From positions 24,374,529 through 24,438,528 of the forward strand of contig NC_135185.1 of NCBI RefSeq assembly GCF_041146795.1: 64,000 nucleotides of DNA, given 5' to 3'. Made by a program: the position numbers and the translations under genes. The stretch is from Maylandia zebra. Taxonomy: Eukaryota > Chordata > Actinopteri > Cichliformes > Cichlidae. The notes beneath the pieces are model-generated. The model had not been told where the DNA came from and made no database searches. It saw nothing but the letters and a program-made list of their open reading frames with translations. Shown piece by piece: positions 33,239-44,480 of this stretch. Positions within the stretch are counted from its first letter, which is position 1. Each line of letters starts with the position of its first letter.

Positions 33239-34790
33239 CAGGGAGTGCAGAATTATTAGGCAAATGAGTATTTTGTCCACATCATCCTCTTCATGCATGT
33301 TGTCTTACTCCAAGCTGTATAGGCTCGAAAGCCTACTACCAATTAAGCATATTAGGTGATGTGCATCTCTGTAATGAGAAGGGGTGTGGTCTAATGACAT
33401 CAACACCCTATATCAGGTGTGCATAATTATTAGGCAACGTCCTTTCCTTTGGCAAAATGGGTCAAAAGAAGGACTTGACAGGCTCAGAAAAGTCAAAAAT
33501 AGTGAGATATCTTGCAGAGGGATGCAGCAGTCTCAAAATTGCAAAGCTTCTGAAGCGTGATCATCGAACAATCAAGCGTTTCATTCAAAATAGTCAACAG
33601 GGTCGCAAGAAGCGTGTGGAAAAACCAAGGCGCCAAATAACTGCCCATGAACTGAGAAAAGTCAAGCGTGCAGCTGCCAAGATGCCACTTGCCACCAGTT
33701 TGGCCATATTTCAGAGCTGCAACATCACTGGAGTGCCCAAAAGCACAAGGTGTGCAATACTCAGAGACATGGCCAAGGTAAGAAAGGCTGAAAGACGACC
33801 ACCACTGAACAAGACACACAAGCTGAAACGTCAAGACTGGGCCAAGAAATATCTCAAGACTGATTTTTCTAAGGTTTTATGGACTGATGAAATGAGAGCG
33901 AGTCTTGATGGGCCAGATGGATGGGCCCGTGGCTGGATTGGTAAAGGGCAGAGAGCTCCAGTCCGACTCAGACGCCAGCAAGGTGGAGGTGGAGTACTGG
34001 TTTGGGCTGGTATCATCAAAGATGAGCTTGTGGGGCCTCTTCAGGTTGAGGATGGAGTCAAGCTCAACTCCCAGTCCTACTGCCAGTTTCTGGAAGACAC
34101 CTTCTTCAAGCAGTGGTACAGGAAGAAGTCTGCATCCTTCAAGAAAAACATGATTTTCATGCAGGACAATGCTCCATCACACGCGTCCAAGTACTCCACA
34201 GCGTGGCTGGCAAGAAAGGGTATAAAAGAAGAAAAACTAATGACATGGCCTCCTTGTTCACCTGATCTGAACCCCATTGAGAACCTGTGGTCCATCATCA
34301 AATGTGAGATTTACAAGGAGGGAAAACAGTACACCTCTCTGAACAGTGTCTGGGAGGCTGTGGCTGCTGCTGCACGCAATGTTGATGGTGAACAGATCAA
34401 AACACTGACAGAATCCATGGATGGCAGGCTTTTGAGTGTCCTTGCAAAGAAAGGTGGCTATATTGGTCGCCGATTTGTTTTTGTTTTGTTTTTGAATGTC
34501 AGAAATGTATATTTGTGAATGTGGAGATGTTATATTGGTTTCACTGGTAAAAATAAATAATTGAAATGGGTATATATTTGTTTTTTGTTAAGTTGCCTAA
34601 TAATTATGCACAATAATAGTCACCTGAACACACAGATATCCCCCTAAAATAGCTAAAACTAAAAACTACTTTCAAAAACATTCAGCTTTGATATTATTGA
34701 GTTTTTTGGGTTCATTGAGAACATGGTTGTTGTTCAATAATAACATTATTCCTCAAAAATACAACTTGCCTAATAATTCTGCACTCCCTG
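33239..34790 (+). mobile_element. Tc1-like transposon, DD37E type, apparently complete
   Basis: A 1552-bp element starting CAGGGAGTGCAGAATTATTA and ending in the exact inverse, flanked by TA on both sides (33237-33238 and 34791-34792). A second repeat unit related to the tip lies inside each end: GCATAATTATTAGGCAACG at 33421-33439, and its inverse at 34592-34611. This is the IR/DR layout known from several Tc1-like groups. One uninterrupted transposase ORF occupies the centre. Intact ends, TSD and ORF together suggest recent activity. Confidence 0.93.
33457..34518 (+). CDS. Tc1/mariner-superfamily transposase (DD37E)
   Basis: 353 residues, beginning MGQKKDLTGSEKSKIVRYLA. Residues about 8-55 form the first helix-turn-helix (SSLKIAKLLKRDHRTIKRFI). 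A basic GRKKRVEKPRRQ stretch (49-60) fits the linker and nuclear-localisation region, followed by a second DNA-binding helix set (MPLATSLAIFQSC…PKSTRCAILRDM). The RNase-H-like catalytic triad is D144 (VLWTDEM), D237 (IFMQDNAPSH) and E275 (SPDLNPIENLW). The last two are separated by 37 residues, so DD37E rather than the DD34E of classical Tc1. A glycine-rich GGGGVLVWAGI box lies at 176-186. It cuts and pastes the surrounding element at TA sites. No stop or frameshift was seen. Confidence 0.92.
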   Translation: MGQKKDLTGSEKSKIVRYLAEGCSSLKIAKLLKRDHRTIKRFIQNSQQGRKKRVEKPRRQITAHELRKVKRAAAKMPLATSLAIFQSCNITGVPKSTRCAILRDMAKVRKAERRPPLNKTHKLKRQDWAKKYLKTDFSKVLWTDEMRASLDGPDGWARGWIGKGQRAPVRLRRQQGGGGVLVWAGIIKDELVGPLQVEDGVKLNSQSYCQFLEDTFFKQWYRKKSASFKKNMIFMQDNAPSHASKYSTAWLARKGIKEEKLMTWPPCSPDLNPIENLWSIIKCEIYKEGKQYTSLNSVWEAVAAAARNVDGEQIKTLTESMDGRLLSVLAKKGGYIGRRFVFVLFLNVRNVYL

Positions 34791-34792
34791 TA

Positions 34793-36577
34793 GAAGATAC
34801 AGACTTGTTTTTAAAAAGTGTAAGACTCGTGATGGACAGCTTAAAGAAGCATTAAAAATAACAAAGAACCACATCACAGGGGACAACAAGTCTGGAACGT
34901 TTTATTAATTTATTGTCTACAAGTGATTAATATTGAGTGTTACATTAAGTGCTGTGAAAAAGAGGTATGCATTTCAGTGTCCAGCAGTGATCTGTGATTT
35001 TAAACCATAAATAAACTACTTAAAGCATTGTTAATTGTATTTAAACTGTAAATTTAAGCTCCTAGGACCTGGCGTCCACATATGTGGACATCACATTTTA
35101 GGGTTGTCCAGACCACAATACTACATTTTTTTTTCCTCTACAAGGGCCCGATATCCACTTGTGAGGACATACTGCTACTGTTCTATCAAAATTTAAAGCG
35201 AATGTCCTCATATGTGGATCTCATTTTTCTTAGAAATGAAAATCAGGTAAAAAAAAAAATCACATAATTCTTTGTTTTGTTTTTTTACAATCATCAGGTC
35301 CCAATCAGCCCAAAGAGAAATTAAAAATGCATGCCATGAAAGAGTTCAGGTCTTAGGAGGTTAAAACCCTTACATATATACACGCAGAGTTTCTTTTTGA
35401 TGCAATGGGAATAGAAGCACAATACTTTAATATAATGCAAAGAAAAAAAATCCCTCTTTGAACTTTAAGTTCATCACTGAAACAATCCAAGTTGGTAGCA
35501 GTAAATCTGCATCATGCCACAGCACAGAGCACTCCAACTACATAACCATGCCCACAAGTGAAGTGGAAAATCTAACCATGCAAATATTATGTTAATAGTA
35601 TAAACACTGTTAAACTGTTGCCGTCTCTTTTGCATATTTGTTTCATTATCTCAGCTTGTGTTTATCACATGTGCAATATAAAATAAAGGTGGGAATGCTA
35701 TTCAATTATGAAGCAGGGTTATTATGGCATTAAATCTGAAATTGTGTCTAATCGATATCAATTAGAGGATGAGCAGTAGAATGACACATTTGAAATTTGA
35801 GCCTCATATCCTGTCATGCTACGAATGTCAACAGGATGTCAAGAGAAAGCTATACTGGATCACTGGTTTTGAAGAACAACCACACCCTTACTTGCCATTG
35901 AATTTTAACTTCATTGAAATTTAGCACAAACGAAAGCTCAAATATGGCCTTAAATGTAATTATAGTTTTATAATTATATTTTTCAAAATGTGACATCTAA
36001 ACAGATACGGGTTCATGGACGGTTGGTAAAACAAAACTTGTTTGAGGTATGAGGTAATGTCTCCTGTTATTCACTCCTCTGTCAGAGTCTGACGAAACAT
36101 GGAACAAAGCCCAAGACAATAAAAAGGTCCTATTGTGACTTTTTTTCTAACAGTGTATTTTCATTCTTTAACTTCAGGAGTGTTGCATGAATCACATTTC
36201 AGACGACTTGCTTGTTATCTTTAGCCTTTCCTCCATGCCAGCTGTCTTCTGCATGCTACTTTCTCTTAGCCAAAGCCAGGAGTTATGTTCCAACTGGAGA
36301 AACGGTCAAAGAACGCTCAGACTTCACTACACCAAGTAGAGTCAGACTGACAGCCTTTCAGTATCACCTCTAGGAAATGAACATGTTATGGCTAAATATC
36401 CCTTTCTGAAGAAAAAGTAATGCATGCACAATGTTAAACAAAAAAACAAACAAACATTCAGATTACAAAAACAACATTTTTCTCCTTGCCTGAGTAAATA
36501 ATTGTCCATTTAACTGGGTAAACCATCACAGCACACATCCAAAAGATCGCAGTCCCGCATATCACTTTGAGCTATGA
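34793..36577. other. Intergenic 3' of the bradykinin receptor
   Basis: AT-rich. Contains the TTAA-flanked MITE listed separately. The part nearest 36577 is presumably the receptor's 3' UTR (minus strand). Confidence 0.5.
35058..35360. mobile_element. MITE with TTAA target duplication (piggyBac-like)
   Basis: GCTCCTAGGACCTG at the left end mirrors CAGGTCTTAGGAGG at the right end (one or two mismatches), and TTAA flanks both sides (35054-35057 and 35361-35364). About 303 bp and non-coding. TTAA duplications are typical of piggyBac and also of Kolobok elements, so the superfamily is tentative. The palindromic CCACATATGTGG lies inside. Confidence 0.7.
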
Positions 36578-37570
36578 TCACAATTTAAAACTTGTCAGGC
36601 GTGTGGACAGTCGGCTGAAAGATGCTGTTTGAGTCTTGTTCCACAATATGAAGAGTTCCTTTGCTCGTTTCTGGAAAGTTTTCCCTACTAAGACGTAGAG
36701 AATGGGGTTAAGGACACTGTTGAAGAAGGCAAAGTACGTAGAGATCTGTTGGACGATGGTCAGTGTGATGTGGCATTTCAGAATGCCAGTGTTTCGGAGC
36801 ACATCTAGTATCTTTGTCACGTGGAATGGCACCCAGCAGATCAGGAATGCCAGGAGAACTGCCAGGATGAGAGTGGTGGCCTTCTGATCCGTTTTCTGAA
36901 TGTTTAAAACCTCCATTAGCCTCTTTCTCAGAGTTTGAATAATTTTGACAGTGCAGAACAAAATAATGATAACAGGGACGATGAAGCTGAATGTTATGGT
37001 TGTCACCTCAGATGCCAGATATTGCTCTGGAAAAGTTAGGTTAAGTGAACAGTGAGTAAGATTTAACTGAGAGTTGAATTCTAACTTCCTGTAGATGAAT
37101 ATGGGGAGAGCAAAGACCAAGCCAAGACCCCACACAAACAGACATCCCAGTTTGGCATAAAACGGCCGGCGTATCCTCTCATGGGAAAGTGGGTGCACCA
37201 GTGCCACATAACGATCTATGCTAACCATAACAAGGAAGTAAATGCTACAGAACGCATTCATGTAGATAACAGCTGATGTCACTTTGCACAGGCTTTCACT
37301 GAAAGGCCAGTCAAATCCCTTTCTTGTATATTCAGCCCAGAAGGGCAAAAAGCACACCAGAGCAAGGTCAGCTCCAGCCAGGTTGCTGAGGTATATCTCA
37401 GCCACAGTGCAGGCCTTCTTGTGGAGGCAGAAAACCATCAGCACAAACACATTAAAGATGATTCCAAGCACGCTGATGACCAGGATGTAGGGTGGAACTA
37501 GAGTGAAGACCAAGCTGTTGTCTTCAGGAATACAATGGTCTTCTCCTGTGTTACTTTGGTCTCCAGACAT
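36578..37570 (-). CDS. bdkrb2: Bradykinin receptor (B2-like), intact
   Basis: A 330-residue class A GPCR in one coding exon. It matches bradykinin receptors through VFCLHKKACTVAEIYLSNL and LPFWAEYTRKGFDWPF. Other marks: TM2 Asp (ADLALV, residue 68), Cys95 and Cys174 for the extracellular disulphide, DRY 119-121 (SIDRYVALVHP), CWVPFH in TM6 (245-250), NPILY in TM7 (288-292), glycosylation sites NLT, and a Ser/Thr-rich tail. The ligand is presumably a kinin and the coupling Gq. The TM6 and TM1-2 wording favours B2 over B1. The start at 37570 is chosen because an acceptor (tcctctctctgcag) lies 29 bases upstream and both tandem copies start at the same Met; the frame is open to 37690 but without support. 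The transcript probably begins in the non-coding exon at about 39477-39600. Confidence 0.85.
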   Translation of the reverse strand: MSGDQSNTGEDHCIPEDNSLVFTLVPPYILVISVLGIIFNVFVLMVFCLHKKACTVAEIYLSNLAGADLALVCFLPFWAEYTRKGFDWPFSESLCKVTSAVIYMNAFCSIYFLVMVSIDRYVALVHPLSHERIRRPFYAKLGCLFVWGLGLVFALPIFIYRKLEFNSQLNLTHCSLNLTFPEQYLASEVTTITFSFIVPVIIILFCTVKIIQTLRKRLMEVLNIQKTDQKATTLILAVLLAFLICWVPFHVTKILDVLRNTGILKCHITLTIVQQISTYFAFFNSVLNPILYVLVGKTFQKRAKELFILWNKTQTASFSRLSTRLTSFKL

Positions 37571-39476
37571 CTTGACAGAGTAAGAGTTGGAACGGATGCT
37601 GCAGAGAGAGGACAGCAACACAGGTAAAACATTATGAAATGCTATGTTATATGGAACACAGTGATATACTTCATTGTCATTAAAACTCATAATGCAAAAG
37701 CTGTTGCTGTATTTCCAGTTCGTTCCTAATAAATAAACACTGTGGCAAGTTCAGGCACAGAACCTGTTTTGGTGACTCCTGAAAGAAAATCATTTTTTAA
37801 ATTTATTTATTTAATGAACTTTTCTCACCATCTCTAAACCCTTACTAAAATTCAAAAACAATGACAAGAGTTAATTTTCTTAGTTTTGTTATTAGGATTA
37901 AAGCCTCTCTTTAAAAAAAAAAAAAAAAAAAATCAAAACAAAAACAACCCTTGCGATTAGGGTTGGTTCAGGTGACGGCAAACCATTCATACTTTTTTGC
38001 CATCACTTATTCAATTCAGGGAGTGTGGGAGGAACCCAGAGTACCCAGTGAGAGGATAGAAACACTATGCAAAAGGTCCCTGACTGGATTTGAACCCAAT
38101 AGCTTTGTACTTTGAAGCAGCAGAGCTTACCACTGCACCACTGTACTGCCAAGCCTAACACTGAAGTTGCTCTAGGCTCATCCAATTAGACAACTTACTA
38201 TGATGCACAACGTATTTTCCTTCTATTTCTCATAAACTTTTATCTACTTTCTACCATAGTTTGTGTTTTCCTTTGCGTACCCATGAACCACTTGTTTCTC
38301 TTCTTTTTCCACTCATCTCCCAACTATTCACAGTAAAGATGGCTAGCCCTTCCTGAATCGGGGTTTGCCAAAGGCCTCTTCCTGTCTCAAAGAAGTGTTT
38401 CCCCCCAGGGACTTGTATGCGTGTCAGGTTTTTCTCTATCATAGTCTTCATCTTTCACTATAAAGACCTTAAGGGAACAGTTTGTGCAAACTGGTGCTAA
38501 ATAAATAAAAATCAACTGATTTTCCCCCTTGCCTAGACATTTAAAATAGTAAACAAACAAACAAACAAACAAACAAAAACCCTCCTCAAAAAATAAAAAA
38601 ACCTCAATCTTTCATAGAAAATTGATTTTCTATGAAAATCTGGTGTTAATGACAGATAATTGATGTCTTGAGTAACATCAACACCAACAATAACTCAAAC
38701 ACTCAATCCTCTAAAGGGTTGCTGAACTTTGTTTTTGTTGCTTTTAAAACTTTTTTGTATTAAAAGTACTTAATTCTAACACCCCCCTGTCCCCCACGCC
38801 TATGTAGTATTTTGTATTTGTTTTTGCACATAAACGATAACAACCCAAAGGTATTCACATTTTAAACTTACTGCGGTTCAGCAAAACAGAAACCACATTG
38901 AATGCAGAACTTTTCCATATCTGTCACTTAACGCTGCATAATATGAAAAGCAATTGCACAAAAGGATGATTAACGGTTATCAGCACCAATCCAACAACAT
39001 TTTGCCTGCATGTCGCCTCCACTGTATAACTGCGGGGCATCCACAGTTTCTGTATGTTTTCTCAGCAGCTTTAAAACAATTTTAACTGAAATGCATGAAC
39101 GCTTAAAAACAAAACAAAGTGGCAAAAAACAAAAACTCGTCATCATGTGTGTGTGTTTGTATTAGTCTAAATGTTTAATCGTACTTACTCGTTTTGGTTA
39201 AAGGTTCTCAAAACGCTAAACGTGTTGAGACAAATCCAGTTAAGAATCTGCAGTTACACCTGACAGAGTTCATAACCTGCACAGCCAGAATATTAACTCA
39301 AAACTTTGTTGTTATTTGTCACAAGTAATGATATAAAGCAGAAAACACTTTTCATTATAAATCATTATGCACACTGTTAAGTAGTAGTTATGATTTAATT
39401 AACCTTAAACTGCAGAAGAAAAAAGGTAAAGAAAAAAAAACACAGACAGAAAAGTAAAAAACAAGTTTGTTCATAC
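37571..39476 (-). other. 5' UTR tail and intron of the bradykinin receptor
   Basis: The acceptor for the coding exon sits near 37599 (minus strand CTCTGCAG). The rest up to the donor at 39476 is intron, with a (A)n run near 37912-37931, a short (CAAA)n at 38550-38576 and a dispersed repeat piece at 38020-38152 (GGATTTGAACCCAA … CCACTGCACCACTGTACTGCC, a sequence type common in fish genomes). Confidence 0.55.
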
Positions 39477-39600
39477 CTTGTACGCAAGAGTCTGTCCTCT
39501 AGGTAAAAAACGAAAGCGTCCCAAAAATCAACTATACACACCCAACACCTTGTGCTACTGACTGTGGCTGTCGCTGACTTCGAGGGGAAAGTAAACCGAT
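39477..39600 (-). other. Putative non-coding first exon of the bradykinin receptor gene
   Basis: On the minus strand a donor CTTGCGTACAAG|GTATGA ends at 39477. The corresponding position in tandem copy B (near 53188) reads CCTGCAAG|GTATGT within aligned flanks, so an ancestral non-coding exon 1 with this donor is likely. The 5' border is a guess. Promoter elements could not be defined; a long TA/TG microsatellite lies just upstream. Confidence 0.5.
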
Positions 39601-39730
39601 GGCTCGCGCTGCTGCCACACACTTCGGTCAATCCCTCCCTTTTCTCTGTTTAAGTACCGTTGTGGTACGGAGGGCCTAACGTGCCGGAATGAAATAAATA
39701 AACATTTCATATCATTAATTCAACGGAAAT

Positions 39731-39972
<242 letters not shown>

Positions 39973-42399
39973 TACTCGTACCACAATCATTTCCATTGAA
40001 GAAACCGATAAATTGTCTTACCATGTGGGTTTTGGCGGGAGGTGGATTATCAAGACCAAAACAACAAGGTTCAATTGCAGCTTCTACTCAAGAAGACGGT
40101 AAGACTGGTGAACTTCATACCTCATTAATTCCACCAGCACTATTCTGCCCTACTGTGCTGCTACATTGTCATGTACATAAGGAAACATCTAAATGAAAAT
40201 AAAGTAACCTTGAACCTTGAAGTGCTGATAAACTTTCCGATAATAACTTTACCCCCCCCATAAATGTTATATTATAGCTACACCATGTGTATTCAAATTT
40301 TTTTCATTTGTTTATTAACAGTTATTTGGAGCTGAGGAATGACACTGTGCAACCAGAACCAGTTCAGGTTCTTTAAACCATCTCAGTTGCTATGGACTTA
40401 ACAGAAGAATGATTGGACTTTCCTGTTACTTTTGAAACCCATCCAAAACTCATAAAGTAAATTTTACGACACTCCCAGCACTACAGCAAGATTGCCTTTT
40501 CTTCTCGTTATGCCCCTCGACTTTGAACCAATATGTAAGCGGAAACTTAACTCCCAATTTTAAGTAGCATTTATCCAATATCCAATACAGCTGCCAGTGG
40601 AGAAGTTTCCAGTAGCTTTAAACAGTTTTCAATGTGATGCTGACATATAAGCTGTATAGTTAAATGTTGATCTCGTTAAGTGTGACTGCATGGACGCTCT
40701 TTTCACTGATTCTTTTTTTCCACCACTGCTGCAGTACATGCCTCACAGCCACAGTAATCTGAGATGCGCTGTCCTCCACAGTACTAGCACTTGAACTTTG
40801 TTTTCCTTTACACACAGCAGCAATGTGCCATTAATATAATTTTGGCCCTTAAAACCTCTGGGGATGTATAATGTCTAAGTGCATAGCTCATATACCCTTT
40901 AAAAACATTGCTTTTGCCCCCCCCCCCCACACACACTTTAGCATTACAGCTAAACTGTCACATTAATCTCTATTTCCTCTTGTCTTTAAGTGCTGTGCCT
41001 TGGTTACCATAGAGACTGCTATATTTTCTTTTGTCTGCTCAGCTCTAATAGCTGTCGGCACACCAGAAATAAGTCCAAGGACAATCTTATTGTCCTCAGT
41101 CAATGTGCTTGTCAACTTTTGGCCTGTAATTTTGCCTGATCTGATGACTGACCTTGTCCCTACAGATAATTATGTCTTACTTCTAATTTTCCTGGTGTTT
41201 TTGATGTCTACTACTTTATATATCACTTTGCTCCTGACTCAGTTTAACGACCACTTTATGCTGCTCATTTGGCGTCCCTCATGTGACAATGGTTTGGTCA
41301 TTATCACTTTCATCTGCATTCATTAACAGCTTTTTGCAGTTTTTCTGCTTAGTAAGCAGTGACTGAATGCACAAACAACAGATCCTGCTAACCACCTCAA
41401 ATGAAACAAATTAAATGTGTTTTTACATAAACGAAATTAATTAATCAATCACACATTTAAAGACGTGTAATTAATGATGCATCATTTACTATTTTAAATA
41501 ATTAATGGCACATGACATAATGATCTATTTATTCATTTAATAATATTCATTTAATTTTGGCACTTTTGAGCCTCAACAGTGTAGCAGTTTGCACTATTTA
41601 TTTTTGTAGTATTTTCTCGGAAATCATTGACGTGTCCACAAGAGTTCCAAAGTTGTCTTTAAACATGCTGCTGCTGACAATTTACAAGGTATTTACGTTT
41701 TCAAAGACACTGTGGGATCAGAGATGGGGGTGTGTGTTGAACTCTCTCACACTCTGTCTGACTCTGTCTTTATTTATAGTGGTGCAGAACTCGGGCCTTA
41801 TACATAAGATAACTCTGCACCATCCCTTGCTTCTTGTTTGAAATTTCTACATATTTAAACTTTCATTTCTTTACAAACTGTCATATTTGTAGAGAAACAA
41901 ATCCAAATGCAGTAACTTAAATCTACCTTTATTTCAGGTGATGATATATATATTTTTTTGCTTAAAAAAAAGCCAACAAAGCGAAACCTGGTTGTCGGCA
42001 TTTCATTAGCTTTCCTATAGTTTCAACATGAAAGAGAAAATACTTTTAAATATTGTAAGTACATTGACTATGATCAACTATGTAAATTTGATTAAGTCCA
42101 AAATTATTGGTATTTATGAAGCTATACAATTAACAGTACCTTTGTTATTTGGCCTGCATGAGATTAAATTAGGCTTATGATATGTAATATATTTACATTA
42201 CACTGATTTTCTATTAGTGTTTCTTTGATGCTATTAAAAAAAAAGTTAGAGATGTCATATAAGACACTGATGGCCTTGCAGATATACTGAGTGGTTTAGT
42301 AACTCATGAAGCCTTTGATGGCGTGCACCCTGACAGTGTTTCATTAGAACCCGTGTAACAGGATCACTGAGGTATTTTTAAATGATATTTTATCAAATG
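39973..42399. other. Intergenic upstream of the bradykinin receptor
   Basis: No gene was recognised. ATAAAGTAACCTTGAACCTTGA at 40199-40220 looks like a LINE-type tail. Two open frames near 41000-41326 and 41557-41841 are Leu/Ile-rich but lack family resemblance or splice support. Confidence 0.45.
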
Positions 42400-43645
42400 C
42401 TTTCAATTCAATTCAATTCAATTCAAATTCTTTATTATACCACAAGGGGAAATTAGTTTAGCAGCATGCAACATCAACGTAAACAAAACAAGAATATAAA
42501 ATAATAATGACACTAATAGTAATAGAAAGTCACAGGACGGTTATTTGCCATTAAGAAGATGGGATGCAGTAGGGATAAAAGAAACCTGGAGTCTTTGGTC
42601 TTCCTCAAAGGTACTCTAAAGCAGTGGCCAGAAGGCAACAACTCAAACTCACTGTGAAGTGGATGGTTCAAGCAATTAACAATAGAAAGAGCCTTCCTAA
42701 GCACATTTTTGTTGTAAATGGCCAAAAGTCCATCTTGCCAGCGCCCTGAAATTTTACGAGCAGTTCTTACCAGAAGTCCCAACCGATTCTTATTCTTCAC
42801 TTTCAGGTTACAGCGATACAAAAAGACATCACAGATTCAATTAAACTTATAAAACAAAGAGAACATCTCAGATGAGACATTAAAGGATATAATTTTCCTC
42901 AAAAAGAACAGTCTTTGTTGAACTTTTTTAGTAGTGGCATCAGCATGAGATTCAAAACACAATTTATGGTCAAGTATCACACCTAAATATTTATAACTGT
43001 CCACAATCCCAATATCAGCAGCCTTAATGATAGTAGGTGAAGAGCTAAAAAAGGACTTCCTAAAATTAGTAATCATGTCTTTAGTGAAAGGAAGGACTCA
43101 TCACACCAATCCACAAAATCATCTACAAACTTCCCATGGCCTGACTCGTCCCCCACAAGAAGACTGACGATCACTTTGTCATCAGCAAACTTCAGGATGT
43201 GTCTGTTCGAGAAATTACTGCAACACTCATTTGTGTTCAGAATGAACAGAAGGGGTGAGAGGCAGCAACCCTGGGGAGATCCAGTAGAGGAGGAGAGCAC
43301 GTCAGAAAATACATGATTCACTCTCATTGTGACCAATTGGTCAGAAAGTCTGTCAGCCAGCCAATCAGACTAGCGCAAAGCCTAAAATGACTGTAAAGTC
43401 TGTGAGCAAGTAAGAAGGGTTCAATTGTGTTGAATGCCGATGAAAAGTCAGCAAATAATAATCTTGCATGGGTGTGAGGGGCCTTGAAATGATTATTCAA
43501 GAAATGCAGGAGTGTGAGAACAGCATCCTCCACATCTCTCCCTGCTCTATAGGCGAACTGGAAGGGGTCAAGATGGTGTTCAACATGCATTAAAATCTCC
43601 TTCTTAATCATCTTCTCAAGTCAGAGCCACAGGCCTAAAATCATT
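42400..43645 (-). mobile_element. Decayed L2-like LINE, 3' part of ORF2
   Basis: Read on the minus strand, reverse-transcriptase pieces appear in correct order but in shifting frames: HHLDPFQFAYRAGRDVEDAV with LLFADFSSAFNTIEP (43560-43420), STGSPQGCCLSPLLFILNTN with ILKFADDKVIV (43290-43150), VDSYKYLGVILDHKL with QQRLFFLRKI (43000-42880), and the C-terminal FELLPSGHCFRVPLRK (42640-42590). The FADD catalytic box is present. The 3' end has repeated ATTCA units (42404-42427). Several stops and frameshifts make it inactive. Confidence 0.8.
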
Positions 43646-43839
43646 CAGTACCTTAGGTGAACTGCCCTTAGCAACTGGAACAATGACAGCATGTTTCCAA
43701 ATCTTAGGTACTTTTTGCTCATACTTAATCCCCCATTCATCGTTTAAAATCATCACAGCACACGTCCTAACTTAAAATATCTCAATACTGCAATTCAGTG
43801 TGTGCGTGTGAGGACATAAAGTTGGATGTTTTATTTATT

Positions 43840-44480
43840 TCATTGGTGGATGAGTACCTCAGCTCTTTTCTGGAAGGGTTTTCCCACACTAACATAGAGA
43901 ACGGAGTTAAGGACACAGTAGAAGAAGGATGAGTTAGAAGATGACCTGCACAATGTGACACTCGAGAATGTGAATGTCTTGGAGTAAATCTAGTATCCTG
44001 CTCATGTGAAATGGCAGTGGATTAGGAACACCAGGAGAAATGCCAGGTTGGTGGTGGACTTCTCAATTTTTAAACAGTTAAACTGGCCTGCTTTTTTAAG
44101 AGCTTGAATAATATGGTACATTTCTCTTTTATTTTTAATGTTCTCTCTAACTGAGAAATTGTAACTTCAATGAGCAATGATCAAGTCAAGACCCCAGTAG
44201 GCTACTCTTCCGCTCCTGGCGAAGTATGTGCAACAGTGCCACCTAAGGATCTATGCTAAGGAAAATGAGGACTTAGATGCTGCAGAACGCATTCATGCAG
44301 ATAACAGCTGATGACTATATGCGTAGGATTTCACTGAAAGGCCAGTCATAGCCATTTCTTACACAGAATACCATTAGCAAAAATGCAAAAACCCCAACAA
44401 AAAACCCTTAAAGATGATTCCAAGCACACTGATGACCAGCATGTACACTGGAAACCGCCAACATCACCGTCAACAAGCTT
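43840..44480 (-). pseudogene. Bradykinin-receptor-like pseudogene 1
   Basis: The minus strand is similar along its length to the receptor at 36578-37570: the TM7 and tail part (GGAAGGGTTTTCCCACACTAA, AGAGAACGGAGTTAAGGACA), the TM6 part (ATCTAGTATCCTGCTCATGTG), the second-intracellular-loop region (AGTGCCACCTAAGGATCTATGC) and the TM3 region (GCAGAACGCATTCATGCAGATAACAGCTGATG). Frameshifts, stops and a missing TM4-TM5 part prevent any receptor product. It is an old tandem copy in the same orientation. Confidence 0.75.

Noticed and set aside
37571-37690. N-terminal extension of the bradykinin receptor to the upstream Met at 37690
   Set aside because: A strong acceptor lies between that Met and the Met at 37570, and both tandem copies start at the equivalent of 37570.
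41000-41841. Two hydrophobic open frames (108 and 94 codons) that might be membrane proteins
   Set aside because: Leu/Ile-rich translation of AT-rich DNA without family resemblance, splice context or conserved motif.
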